Under the pieces are notes generated by a model, which ran no database searches, had not been told where the DNA came from, and saw only the letters and a list, made by a program, of their open reading frames with translations. DNA of 64,000 nt from Bacteroidales bacterium (GTDB taxonomy: Bacteria; Bacteroidota; Bacteroidia; Bacteroidales; UBA7960). The DNA lies in the NCBI GenBank assembly GCA_019429365.1, contig JAHYJD010000004.1, forward strand, positions 1 to 64,000. The letters run 5' to 3'. Below are positions 9,665-18,639 of this stretch, piece after piece; position 1 is the stretch's first letter, and each line of letters begins with the position of its first letter. A program made the translations under genes and the position numbers.

Positions 9665-9691
9665 AGTAAATTAATTTTAGTTGTTTAAGGT

Positions 9692-9895
9692 CTATTCAAC
9701 CACTTCGAAGGTCACTTTGGCATTCACGCGGTATTCAACGATGTTGTTGCCCTTCACCTTCAGGCTCATTTCTTTAATGTAGACTGACCGGATTTCTTTC
9801 ACAGTTTTCGAGGCCATTTTTACGGCATTGTTTGCTGCGTCTTCCCAGCTCTTTTCAGAAGAAGCCAGAAGTTCAATTACTTTTAATACGCTCAT
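9692..9895 (-). CDS. Dodecin family protein
   Basis: A 67-residue protein matching the dodecin fold: a helix containing SWEDAANNAV, then KEIRSVYIKEMS and the EYRVNAKVTFEV strand. Dodecins form dodecamers that store or buffer flavin (or CoA). It precedes the BON-LysM gene on the minus strand with 27 bp between them, so they are probably one small stress or storage operon. Confidence 0.92.
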   Translation of the reverse strand: MSVLKVIELLASSEKSWEDAANNAVKMASKTVKEIRSVYIKEMSLKVKGNNIVEYRVNAKVTFEVVE

Positions 9896-10094
9896 AAGAA
9901 TTACTTTTAAGGTTAATCTCCTTAAAGTTAATCATTATAAAGCGTAACTGCAATTTAAACGGATAATCTTTAGCGGAAAAATTAGGATTTTGCTCAAAAA
10001 CTGGTGCAGGAAAGCCGAAAGTTTTTTATTTTTAATGAAGAATACCATATCTGGCCGAAAACATTCTTTTTGATTACCGAAAATAAACATATTT

Positions 10095-10718
10095 ATGGAA
10101 AAGATTTTAAGGGGTGTTGTTGAATTTCGCAAGCACGATTTTGAGAAGCATAAGGCGCTATTTCGCAAGCTGGGAAAAAAGCAACAACCACATACGCTGT
10201 TTATCGGCTGCAGCGATTCGCGGGTCGATCCCAACCTTATTACGCGCTCATTACCGGGCGAGCTTTTTATCATTCGCAACATTGCCAATATTATTCCGCA
10301 ATACCGCGAATCGGGCGAATATTTGGCAACTACTTCGGCTGTTGAATATGCCATTCAGGCCCTAAACGTGCAGCATATTGTTATTTGCGGGCACAGCAAC
10401 TGCGGGGGATGTGCTGCACTCTATCTTCCAGAAAACGCTTTTCAAACCATGCCGCATACCCAGCGCTGGCTTGAGCAGGCAAAAGTGGTACGCCAGCGCG
10501 TGGAGCTGAACCCTGAAGCCGCCGACCCGGCCGCCCGCGAATGGCTCACCGAGCAGGAAAACGTGGTGCAGCAAATGAAAAACCTGCTTTCATACCCTTT
10601 TATCAGGGAGCGTTACAAGGCCGGAACCCTGAAGATCCATGGCTGGTATTATATTATCCGCTCAGGGCAGGTGCTGGCCTACAACATTGAGAAGGGCTAT
10701 TTTGAAGAAATGGAGTAA
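10095..10718 (+). CDS. Beta-class carbonic anhydrase
   Basis: Interconverts CO2 and bicarbonate. The zinc ligands are visible: C39 in GCSDSRVDP, H100 and C103 in CGHSNCGGC, with the D41-R43 dyad. It is 207 residues with no signal peptide, so cytoplasmic. A membrane SulP-type bicarbonate partner is not adjacent. The 200 bp upstream are AT-rich and show no clear TAnnTTTG box. Confidence 0.95.
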   Translation: MEKILRGVVEFRKHDFEKHKALFRKLGKKQQPHTLFIGCSDSRVDPNLITRSLPGELFIIRNIANIIPQYRESGEYLATTSAVEYAIQALNVQHIVICGHSNCGGCAALYLPENAFQTMPHTQRWLEQAKVVRQRVELNPEAADPAAREWLTEQENVVQQMKNLLSYPFIRERYKAGTLKIHGWYYIIRSGQVLAYNIEKGYFEEME

Positions 10719-10727
10719 GTATAAAGA

Positions 10728-10800
10728 GTCAGGGCTTCATTGGCAGTCAGGGCTTGAAGTCACGGCTTGACTTATAGTCAAACCCTGACTAACCCTGAAT
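10728..10800. repeat. Short direct and inverted repeats after the carbonic anhydrase gene
   Basis: GTCAGGGCTT occurs at 10728-10737 and 10746-10755, a variant GTCACGGCTT follows, and the inverted form AACCCTGACT/AACCCTGA comes next. The tract can fold and may act as a terminator, but there is no T-run. It resembles other degenerate repeat tracts between genes in this window. Confidence 0.5.
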
Positions 10801-10816
10801 TTTCAGTCATTTTTCT

Positions 10817-10824
10817 TATATTTG
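10817..10824 (+). promoter_or_regulatory. Bacteroidota -7 box for the lipoprotein at 10850
   Basis: TATATTTG matches TAnnTTTG, 25 bp before the ATG. Confidence 0.45.
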
Positions 10825-10849
10825 AAATAAAACCCAATAATACCTAAAG

Positions 10850-11428
10850 ATGAAAAAAATTTCAGTCGTTGTTTTAGCCATGTTTTTTGTGATTTCCTGT
10901 GGCCCTCGTGAGCGGCAGTTCCAGGAAGAGTTCACCTTGTTCAGCCTTGAAGATACCAACCAGCAGGCATTTGTGGCTAATCTGTCGCGTTTATGTGGAC
11001 AAACATTTGCTGGCCGGCAGGTGTTTCTTGCTGAAGGCCGTCAAAGCTGGGCCGACCGTAGTATGACAATGCACGTGAGCCTGTGTGAAGAAGGCCATAT
11101 TCATATACCGTTTCATATGGATGAGGACCATTCGCGCACCTGGCTGTTTTTACAGGAAAATGGCCGGCTGCGCTTCCGGCACGACCACCGCCACCCCGAT
11201 GGCACACCAGAGGATGTAACACTCTATGGCGGCTTTGCTGACAGCATGGGTACGCCCTTTACCCAAAACTTTCCGGCCGATGAGTATACCTGCGAAAATT
11301 ATCCAACTTCATGCAATGCCACCTGGACGGTCAGTATCTCGTCTGACCTTACCACTTTCTCATACCAACTTAAGAACTTTGGTGAATTGCTCTTCCAGGT
11401 TGATTTCAACTTGGTAAATCCACTTTAA
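10850..11428 (+). CDS. Hypothetical lipoprotein
   Basis: A 192-residue protein of unknown function. The N-terminus is a lipoprotein signal with the lipobox ending VISC at residue 17, so it should be anchored in a membrane facing the periplasm or surface. The mature part has His/Asp-rich segments (HMDEDHSRTW and RHDHRHPDG), which might bind a divalent metal; this is inference. It converges on the dehydrogenase fusion gene with only 1 bp between them and no visible terminator. Confidence 0.7.
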   Translation: MKKISVVVLAMFFVISCGPRERQFQEEFTLFSLEDTNQQAFVANLSRLCGQTFAGRQVFLAEGRQSWADRSMTMHVSLCEEGHIHIPFHMDEDHSRTWLFLQENGRLRFRHDHRHPDGTPEDVTLYGGFADSMGTPFTQNFPADEYTCENYPTSCNATWTVSISSDLTTFSYQLKNFGELLFQVDFNLVNPL

Positions 11429-11429
11429 T

Positions 11430-13223
11430 TTATTCGTCGGGTGAGCGTTTGAATTCTCTGTAGCTCAGATATAAAAGGAGACCTTGAGGCATTAATCCAG
11501 CAGAAAAATAGAAGGATTTTAACTTCTTTCCGGGAAAAATAATTCCCTTTCCTTTAAGCATGCCATCAATACTGCATCGGGCCACTTCCTCCGCGGTTGA
11601 AGAAAGGCTTCTGCCTACCCTTCCACTTTTTTTTATGCGGCTTGCTACCACTTGGTTGGTTGGAACGCCTGCCGGAAATACGGCCGAAACAGTTATTTTG
11701 CTTCCATTTAATTCATGCCTGAGGGCTTTGGTCAAGTATAATATATAAGCTTTACTTGCAGCATAAACACTCTTTCCCGGAAGGGGGGAAAAAGATCCAA
11801 GACTTCCCAGGTTAAGTATATGTGCTCTGGGGGCTTTTTGAAGTTCAGGCAGAAAAACTTGCGTAAGAAGAGTAGTGGTAATAATATTTAATTGAAGCAT
11901 ATTTGTCACTTTTTGCTCTGGCATGACATCAAACCTTCCATTGTACCCTACGCCAACATTATTAATCAGTACGTTAACCTTAAGATCATTTTTCTTGGCA
12001 AAATCGAAAACCTGCTTGTGGGAGTCCTTGGCAAGAAGATCAATTTCAAGGAAACGGCAGTCGACAGAATAGCGTTTTTGAATTTCTTCTGAAGCAGTGG
12101 ACAAGCCAGTATCAGGAAGAGAAATCAACAGCAGGTTCATGCCTCGCTTAGCGCATTCAATGGCCAGGGCTTTTCCAATGCCTGAACTGGCTCCGGTAAT
12201 TAATGTATAGTATGAGGTAGGGCAGGCTGTAATCTCCTCTTTTTCATTGTTAAGCCATGCGTATGTCTTCATGAAACCTTGTAACAAAGGCGTAATTGTA
12301 TATCCAATTTCTTTTTGGGCTTTTTCGCTCGAAAGTCGTCGGTGCTGCAAGTAGCGTTTTACCCATGAAGGGGTGATCAAGGCTGGCTTTCTGATCAGAA
12401 AACCACCCACCCCAAGTAGTGCAGAACTGAGCCACAAAAAAAGGTAGGGGACATAAAAAAACAAATAATTCTTTCCTGATGCGTGCCTGATGGTTTGAAA
12501 CAGCTCTTTGAAAGTTGCATTGTGACCGCCAAGAATGAAATTTTCTCCCGGCATGCTTTTGTCCATTGCAAGTATCAGTCCGTTTACCACATCATCAACA
12601 AAAACATAATTGCCAAAAGTTTTTCCGTTTCCGGGAATAATCCGCCAACTGCCCTTCTGGTATTTTTCTGCAATCTTTGTCAAGGAGTTGCTTTCGTTCA
12701 AAACTCCTGGTCCGAAAACACGTGTTGGGAAAACAGTGATTACATCCAGTCCTTTCCCTTGGTAAACTTGGCAGAGCAACTCGGCTGCTCTTTTTGTTTC
12801 AGCATACAAAGTATAATACCTTTCAGGCCTTGTACTTTCTTCGTTTACATCGAAAATATGATCCGTAGGTCCAAAGGTGCCTGCTGTGGATGTGAAAACC
12901 ACCCTTTTTATTCCAAGTTTAAGTGCAGCTTTAAGAACATTCCTGGTGCCTTCAACATTTACTTCATGAAAAACCCTTGGGTCTTTAGCGGTAGGCTTTG
13001 CATAACCTGCCAGGTGAAAAACATAGGTGCAACCCTGCATGGCTGCTTCTATTGATGCAACATCTAAAATATCACCCTCGAAAATGGTAACTCCTGTTAG
13101 CTGCAATTCTTTTGCTTTTTGGGGAGATCTGACCAGCAAATGAATTGAATTTCCTTCAGCCACCAGCCGTTTGGTCAGCGCCATGCCAATAAAACCAGTG
13201 CTTCCTGTGATAAAATATTTCAT
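11430..13223 (-). CDS. Fused NAD-dependent epimerase/dehydratase and short-chain dehydrogenase
   Basis: A 597-residue protein made of two Rossmann oxidoreductases. The first (about 1-325) is an extended SDR, with TGSTGFIG near residue 6 and an active-site Y140-x-x-x-K144. A hydrophobic stretch (about 254-275) inside its substrate part may touch membrane. The second (about 338-597) is a classical SDR with TGASSGIG at 343-350, NNVG at 421-424 and Y487-x-x-x-K491. Both catalytic sets look complete. NNVG rather than NNAG is seen in HSD17B12-like ketoacyl reductases, so a lipid or sterol-like substrate is plausible. The start overlaps the stop of the upstream CPBP protease gene by one base, so translation is coupled. 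Confidence 0.82.
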   Translation of the reverse strand: MKYFITGSTGFIGMALTKRLVAEGNSIHLLVRSPQKAKELQLTGVTIFEGDILDVASIEAAMQGCTYVFHLAGYAKPTAKDPRVFHEVNVEGTRNVLKAALKLGIKRVVFTSTAGTFGPTDHIFDVNEESTRPERYYTLYAETKRAAELLCQVYQGKGLDVITVFPTRVFGPGVLNESNSLTKIAEKYQKGSWRIIPGNGKTFGNYVFVDDVVNGLILAMDKSMPGENFILGGHNATFKELFQTIRHASGKNYLFFYVPYLFLWLSSALLGVGGFLIRKPALITPSWVKRYLQHRRLSSEKAQKEIGYTITPLLQGFMKTYAWLNNEKEEITACPTSYYTLITGASSGIGKALAIECAKRGMNLLLISLPDTGLSTASEEIQKRYSVDCRFLEIDLLAKDSHKQVFDFAKKNDLKVNVLINNVGVGYNGRFDVMPEQKVTNMLQLNIITTTLLTQVFLPELQKAPRAHILNLGSLGSFSPLPGKSVYAASKAYILYLTKALRHELNGSKITVSAVFPAGVPTNQVVASRIKKSGRVGRSLSSTAEEVARCSIDGMLKGKGIIFPGKKLKSFYFSAGLMPQGLLLYLSYREFKRSPDE

Positions 13224-13954
13224 TAGCCGGCAATTTTTTTGGAAAACAGAAATTTCATGTTGGGATTAAAATGGACAGAAAACATCTCAGCCGAAATTGA
13301 CAAACTAAGGTGAAGCAAAAAAGCTGGTATAAACGAACAAGATATTAGCGAGATTACGCATAGTATCAGCCCGAAAGGGATTGCAGCAAGAGTTTCTTTC
13401 ATGCCATTAGGAAGGTGAAAAGCGGAATACAGCCCAATATTAATTAGCATAGCAGGCATAATACCAAATGCTTCGGCAGTTGTAAACAAGAGCAAACCTC
13501 TGAACAAAAATTCGTAACCCAATAGGTAAATGGCCCATCCGCTTATGCTAATGGCTATTTCTTTAAATCCCCAGTCGGGCAGTCGCATTTGTGGAATACG
13601 CGAATTTACATCTGGTTTTCTTGATGAAAAAACGGAAGAAAAAACTATGAGCAATAAAATAATTGGATAAACCCACAATGGTATGGCAGTTAGGCCCCAG
13701 GCGGAATGTTTAGGTGTGGAGAAATTGAACTTTAAAGAAAAAAGCATTCCCGGAACTAATCCCAATAATAAAAACCCAAGTGTTTTCTGGAAGATGAATA
13801 AGTAAACCTGCCCTTTTTTTTCAGAGAAATTTTTCTGAAACCATTTTTTGTTAGCTGCAGAAAATGCAGGGAAATAATATGCATAATAGACTGCTATTGT
13901 TAAGGCTAAGGAAAAAACTGCCTGTTTGATTTCAAAATTCTCAGTGAAAGTCAT
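13223..13954 (-). CDS. CPBP family intramembrane metalloprotease
   Basis: A 243-residue protein with about seven membrane segments, of the CAAX protease/bacteriocin-processing (Abi) family. Motif 1 appears as E148-x-x-x-R152 in YEFLFRG; the usual first Glu of the EExxxR motif is Tyr147 here. H180 (SAFHLPNG) and H215 (FLLHLSLS) supply the other likely metal ligands. Activity is therefore likely but not certain. It is the first gene of a pair with the dehydrogenase fusion (1-bp overlap), which hints at a shared role in processing a membrane substrate. Confidence 0.8.
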   Translation of the reverse strand: MTFTENFEIKQAVFSLALTIAVYYAYYFPAFSAANKKWFQKNFSEKKGQVYLFIFQKTLGFLLLGLVPGMLFSLKFNFSTPKHSAWGLTAIPLWVYPIILLLIVFSSVFSSRKPDVNSRIPQMRLPDWGFKEIAISISGWAIYLLGYEFLFRGLLLFTTAEAFGIMPAMLINIGLYSAFHLPNGMKETLAAIPFGLILCVISLISCSFIPAFLLHLSLSISAEMFSVHFNPNMKFLFSKKIAG

Positions 13955-14020
13955 AGAGTATTTTTGTATCTAAGTTATTAAAGATTTAATTCGATCAGGA
14001 TAAGTTAGCAAGAAAAAATA

Positions 14021-14054
14021 AAAAAAGCAGTCAAGTAATTTTGACCGCTTTTTT
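14021..14054 (-). terminator. Intrinsic terminator of the M3-like peptidase gene
   Basis: AAAAAAGCAGTCAA and TTGACCGCTTTTTT form a stem with one mismatch. Read on the minus strand it follows the stop at 14079 and ends in a T-run. Confidence 0.8.
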
Positions 14055-14078
14055 CTTAGATGTAAAGAAAGAGAGTTA

Positions 14079-16121
14079 TTATTCCATTGCTTCAATGGCT
14101 TTTTCAACAGCCGCAAATATGGGCTGGTTGCTGATTTGCTGTCCAACGGCGCGTTCCATCCAATGGCGGGGGGTAAGCTTACCCAGAGAGAAAATGCGAA
14201 GGGTTTCCTCGGCAAAGTCTTTGCTGCGATAATAGTCTTCGAGCTGGAACATGATGAGGCGGCCGTAAGGGTAGTTCATCAGGTATAGCGGCGACTGAAT
14301 CATGTGCGAATAGATGGCTAGCAGCGGAATGTCGGTTTCGCCGAAAACATCGGCGTAATATTCATTCCAGATTTCTTTCGAGATGCGCAGCACGGCCTCT
14401 TTAAGCTGGGCTGCAGTGGCATTCGGATTATCATACAGCCATTTCCATACGGCCATGTCCACCAGCGACACGCCCATCATTTCGTAATTGTTCCAGAACA
14501 CATCGAGCACATCGAGGTGATCCTTCATGGGGTCGTTTTGCTTAATCCCAAGAAAGTCGAGGTCGCGTGCCTGGAACATAAATGCCAGTGCTTCAGTAAA
14601 TGCGGTGTTGGGGATGCCGTTTACAAAGTAATTGTCGACCATTTGCACGCTGATAGTCTGTTCTACGTTGTGGCCAAACTCATGGATGGCAATGTTGTAT
14701 CCTTTATAATCCATTCCATCGGGGCCAATTCGTGTGCGCAGGTGCGAGGGCATTTCGCGCATGGAGGCGCGCCAGGCATGCCCAGAGCCACGGGCGGGGT
14801 CCACATCAACCTTTGAGGCAATGAAGTCGGCCAAAGGGGCATTGAAACCCACTTCGCGCAATATGCGCGGCAGGTCACGGTCCATGGCTTCGGCAGTGGG
14901 GTAGAGGCGCTTGGTGATGCGGTCGAGCTCTTCTTCAGAGATGCTGCTGCGGGCCTTGAATCCGTCGTACCACAGATCGAACGGACGCAACGGACGTCCA
15001 AGACGCTCGCTCACCATTTTGCCCACCTGGCGCAGTTGTGGCGATGCTGCATATTCCCTGAAAAGGCCATCCACTTCTTCGAGCGATATTTCCATATCGG
15101 CATCGAAACGGCGTTTGATATAAGTGTCGAGATTTGGATAGTAAGGATCGACATTTTGCAAAGCCTTGAAGTTGGCAAGCAAAATTTCGTAACGCTTCAG
15201 GTCTTCAGGCTCGCCGTTAATTGGCTGACCATCCTGAAAAAGCTCATTGGTGAAAGGATTCCACTGATAGTCGGACTTGTTGATTACTTGCTTCGGAATG
15301 TCCTGGTTTATGATGTGGAGCATCACATTGTAAAGCAACTCCTGTTTTTCAAGACCGCCTTCCTGGCCGTAGTTCGATTTGATTTCATCGCGTATGTTCC
15401 AGTGTGCCAGCAGTTTCATTCCTTCAGGGAAGCGTTTTTCGCCTTCGTTGTTCAGAAGCTGTCCTGCAAAAATATTGTATTCAGAAATGTACAGACGACC
15501 TTCGCTATACACCTGATTCATTTCCTGCAGCAAGCGCGGGGGCACCCGGGCGGTAAATACCTCGCCCAGGCGTGCATAGCCCCACTGTCGGCCATTCCAG
15601 TCGCCACCCCATTCGTTTTTTTCATCGAGGGTGTAATACGGGAAGTTCAGGGCCACGATAAAGGCGATCTTGTTTTTGTAAAAGTCGTCCTGCACATGTG
15701 CAGTGGGACTGTAGGCACCAAAGATCTGGTCAATTTTGTGAATAGGCCCGCGGTCTTCGTGTATCTGCCGGTTCAGTTCCAGGGTAATCCGGTTGCTGTA
15801 GCCGTAAAGAAACTCGAAATTGTTGGCCAGACGGTCGAACACCATGTCGAGCTCTGTCTGGTCGGCAATAAAGTTTTCCAACACAAAGGTTTCAAACTCC
15901 TCAATGCTCCCATCGCTTTCGCGCCAGAGAGAAGCAGCCTGGCTTACGCCGCGTTCGATGCGGAATTGCAGATCGGCGCCGTGCTTTTCGGTGAGTTGGG
16001 AAATAAGTTTTTCTACGGATGCCTGCCCAATAGGGCTGGTTTCGTCTTCCGCTTTTTCAGCAGCAGGGCTGCATGCCAGCATGAACAATGCAGGCAAAAG
16101 GATGGCAATAAACTTCTTCAT
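14079..16121 (-). CDS. Lipoprotein zinc metallopeptidase, M3-like
   Basis: A 680-residue protein with a lipoprotein signal (Cys17 in LMLAC). The zinc-binding HEFGH lies at 480-484 and a likely third ligand, E510, lies in NTAFTEALAFMF. That spacing is the one seen in M3 (thimet oligopeptidase-like) gluzincins. The rest is mostly helical, as in M3, but the N-terminal two thirds show no similarity I can name. It probably degrades peptides in the periplasm or on the outer membrane. A -7 box TAGGTTTG at 16156-16163 gives it a promoter separate from the antiporter operon that ends at 16175. Confidence 0.78.
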   Translation of the reverse strand: MKKFIAILLPALFMLACSPAAEKAEDETSPIGQASVEKLISQLTEKHGADLQFRIERGVSQAASLWRESDGSIEEFETFVLENFIADQTELDMVFDRLANNFEFLYGYSNRITLELNRQIHEDRGPIHKIDQIFGAYSPTAHVQDDFYKNKIAFIVALNFPYYTLDEKNEWGGDWNGRQWGYARLGEVFTARVPPRLLQEMNQVYSEGRLYISEYNIFAGQLLNNEGEKRFPEGMKLLAHWNIRDEIKSNYGQEGGLEKQELLYNVMLHIINQDIPKQVINKSDYQWNPFTNELFQDGQPINGEPEDLKRYEILLANFKALQNVDPYYPNLDTYIKRRFDADMEISLEEVDGLFREYAASPQLRQVGKMVSERLGRPLRPFDLWYDGFKARSSISEEELDRITKRLYPTAEAMDRDLPRILREVGFNAPLADFIASKVDVDPARGSGHAWRASMREMPSHLRTRIGPDGMDYKGYNIAIHEFGHNVEQTISVQMVDNYFVNGIPNTAFTEALAFMFQARDLDFLGIKQNDPMKDHLDVLDVFWNNYEMMGVSLVDMAVWKWLYDNPNATAAQLKEAVLRISKEIWNEYYADVFGETDIPLLAIYSHMIQSPLYLMNYPYGRLIMFQLEDYYRSKDFAEETLRIFSLGKLTPRHWMERAVGQQISNQPIFAAVEKAIEAME

Positions 16122-16155
16122 AATGTTATGTTGGTTTGTTTGATGATATTCAGGG

Positions 16156-16163
16156 CAAACCTA
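16156..16163 (-). promoter_or_regulatory. Bacteroidota -7 box for the M3-like peptidase
   Basis: The minus strand reads TAGGTTTG, 34 bp upstream of the start at 16121 and just past the stop of the antiporter gene. Confidence 0.4.
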
Positions 16164-16174
16164 AGAAAAATTTA

Positions 16175-17824
16175 TCAGTCTTTATTTTTTTTGAGTGACT
16201 TGAGTTTGGCCGGAATATTTTCTGCGGCATCGACAAAAGGCAGCAGTATAAGATCGGCCCCGGCTTTTTCAAGCTCCTTGGCAGTGCGTCCGGTGTAGGA
16301 GGTAAGCGCAATATGACCTTTGTAGTCGGCATCCTTCAGATATTTTATCAGCGCTTTGTTTATCTGCTTGTCGTCGAGGGTCGAAACCACGCACTGAGCA
16401 CTCAGGGGCAGGATTTCGGGCAATTCGGGGTCGTCGGCATCACCGTACTGTGCGGCACGGCCTTTCTTTTTCCAGCGGGCCACTGCCTTGGGGTCAAAGT
16501 CAACACCAAACACCCTGTAACCTGCGGCTTCAAGTGAACGGGCCACATTGTTGCCATACATGCCCAAACCAAATATAATCACATCGAAAGGCTGATGGTG
16601 CAGGTCTTCGTCTTCCACTTCGGTGGTGGGGGCTTTTTTCTCAAATATATCCAGCAAAAACCCCACCTTTTCATAGATCTGGTGTGAATACATGATCAGG
16701 TAAGTGCTTATGCCAATGGTAATTAAACCAACCAGGGTAATGAGGCCCAGTGTTTCTTCGTTGATCTGCCCAAGGCTAAGCCCCAGGGCGGCCAGAATGA
16801 GCGAGAACTCTGAGATTTGTGCCACGTTTAGACCAGCCAGAAAGCCAGTCCTTTTGCGATAGCCCATCAAACCCAGGATTATCATGACGATGATCGGATT
16901 GCCAATCAGCACAAAAAGCGAGAGAATTACAGCCGGGAAGATTTGCTGCCCGAGCAAAGAGACGTTTACCTGGCTTCCCAAATGAATAAAGAAAAACAAT
17001 AATAGGAAGTCGCGCACCGAAGTGAGCCTTCCGCCAATTACTTCGCGATAGGGCGTGGAGGCCAGTGAGATGCCTCCTAAAAATGCGCCCACCTCCTTGC
17101 TAAAACCAAGATAGTCGCTGAAAGCGGCCAGGGCAATAGCCCATGCCACCGAAAACAGCACCAGCAACTCGGGTGTGCGGGCCATGAGCGAAGTGAGCCA
17201 TGTGAGCACATATCGCATAAGAAAAACGACCAGAACCATTAAACCTACCCCCTTCAGAATAACAATGGCAATTTCTTCCCAGAGGGCGTATTCGGAGGGG
17301 GTTCCCATGGCCGATAAGGCAATCATGGCAATAATCACCACGATATCCTGAACAATCAAAAAGCCAATGCTGATCTGACCGTGAAGCGATTCGATTTCTT
17401 TCTTATCAGAAAGCAGCTTAACGATGATAATGGTGGAAGAAAAAGTGAGTGCTACAGCCACGTAAATACTCACAACGGGGTCGAAGCCGAGCCAAAGACC
17501 CAGTAAAAATCCGAAAATGGAAGTGAAAAGCACCTGACCGAGGCCGGCAAAAAGTGCAACTCTTCCGGTGGAGCGTATCAGTCCTACATCGAGTTTCAGC
17601 CCCACCACAAATAGCAGCAGTGCAATGCCCATTTCGGAAAGCAGGTGAATCTTGTCGCCCGACCGGAGCAGATCTATCCCGTAAGGGCCAACAATAAGCC
17701 CCACGGCAATGAAAGAAACAATCAGGGGTTGTTTTAACATTCGCCCAATAAGGCCTGCAACAACGGCAATGGCCAGCAGGGCAGCAAATTCGAGAAAAGT
17801 ATCAGAAAATTGTTCCATAGGCAT
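16175..17824 (-). CDS. CPA2 cation:proton antiporter with TrkA-N domain
   Basis: A 549-residue protein of the KefB/monovalent cation:proton antiporter-2 family. About 12 membrane segments (residues 1-385) are followed by a cytoplasmic NAD-binding TrkA-N domain that begins near residue 412 with the Rossmann loop FGLGMYGNNVA. It likely exchanges K+ or Na+ for H+ under nucleotide control. Its ATG overlaps the TAA of the inositol monophosphatase gene (TAATG). It is the last gene of the mtaB/IMPase/antiporter operon. Confidence 0.9.
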   Translation of the reverse strand: MPMEQFSDTFLEFAALLAIAVVAGLIGRMLKQPLIVSFIAVGLIVGPYGIDLLRSGDKIHLLSEMGIALLLFVVGLKLDVGLIRSTGRVALFAGLGQVLFTSIFGFLLGLWLGFDPVVSIYVAVALTFSSTIIIVKLLSDKKEIESLHGQISIGFLIVQDIVVIIAMIALSAMGTPSEYALWEEIAIVILKGVGLMVLVVFLMRYVLTWLTSLMARTPELLVLFSVAWAIALAAFSDYLGFSKEVGAFLGGISLASTPYREVIGGRLTSVRDFLLLFFFIHLGSQVNVSLLGQQIFPAVILSLFVLIGNPIIVMIILGLMGYRKRTGFLAGLNVAQISEFSLILAALGLSLGQINEETLGLITLVGLITIGISTYLIMYSHQIYEKVGFLLDIFEKKAPTTEVEDEDLHHQPFDVIIFGLGMYGNNVARSLEAAGYRVFGVDFDPKAVARWKKKGRAAQYGDADDPELPEILPLSAQCVVSTLDDKQINKALIKYLKDADYKGHIALTSYTGRTAKELEKAGADLILLPFVDAAENIPAKLKSLKKNKD

Positions 17825-18639
17825 TACCCTTTGAAAGCTTCTTTAACTTTTGCTAGCAACTCATCTGCAATTTTATGATTGGTAGCCATTATTTCGCGCC
17901 CGAAAACAAAATGGTCTCCACCCGAAAAATCAGTAACCTTTCCGCCGGCTTCCTGCACCAGCAGGCTTCCTGCAGCCACATCCCACGGGCTTAGGCTGTA
18001 TTCGTAAAAGCCATCGAAACGGCCGCAAGCTACATAGGCCAGGTCGACGGCAGCGCTTCCAAGGCGACGCACCCCGTGCGAATTACGCAGGCACCAGGTA
18101 AATAAGTCCATGTATTGTTCCAGGCGACTGTAATCATAATAAGGGAAGCCAGTGGCAAGCAGGCTTTCGTGTACTGTAGCAGCTTCAGAAACTTTTATGG
18201 GCTCGTTGTTCAGAAATGCGCCCCCGTCTTTAACCGCAGAAAAGCACTCGTCGTGATTGATTTCATACACCACTGCAAGAACGATTTCTTTGTGGTGCAT
18301 TAATGCAATGGAGATGCTGAAAACGGGCACCCTGTGTATGAAATTGGTGGTACCGTCCAGCGGGTCCACAATCCACTTATATTCTTTGTCCTGCTCCTCA
18401 ATGGTGTTTTCTTCCACAATAAAACCGGCTTCCGGCAAGAGTTGCTGAAGTTTATTTACCAGCTGCTCTTCTGCGGCTTTATCCACGTAAGTGACAAAAT
18501 TATGAAGGCTTTTGGTTTCAACCTGGCTGTGCTGAAGCTGATCAACTTCCTTGCGGATAAATTCGCCGGTGTTCCTGGCCATAAGTCCAACTTCGGCGCA
18601 AAGGGCTCTCAGATAATTGATTTTTTCTGTTTTGTTCAT
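17824..18639 (-). CDS. Inositol monophosphatase family protein
   Basis: A 271-residue Mg2+-dependent phosphatase of the SuhB/CysQ superfamily. The metal-binding DPLDGTTNF motif and the C-terminal WDVAAGSLLVQEAGG motif are complete, and VEENT supplies the upstream metal Glu. The substrate could be inositol monophosphate, or the protein may have a regulatory role as SuhB does; sequence alone does not tell. The ATG overlaps the mtaB TGA (ATGA), and the stop overlaps the antiporter start. Confidence 0.92.
   Translation of the reverse strand: MNKTEKINYLRALCAEVGLMARNTGEFIRKEVDQLQHSQVETKSLHNFVTYVDKAAEEQLVNKLQQLLPEAGFIVEENTIEEQDKEYKWIVDPLDGTTNFIHRVPVFSISIALMHHKEIVLAVVYEINHDECFSAVKDGGAFLNNEPIKVSEAATVHESLLATGFPYYDYSRLEQYMDLFTWCLRNSHGVRRLGSAAVDLAYVACGRFDGFYEYSLSPWDVAAGSLLVQEAGGKVTDFSGGDHFVFGREIMATNHKIADELLAKVKEAFKG

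Noticed and set aside
15036..16298. 420-residue plus-strand frame opposite the M3-like peptidase
   Set aside because: Antisense to a gene with lipobox and HEFGH motif; composition is typical of a shadow frame.
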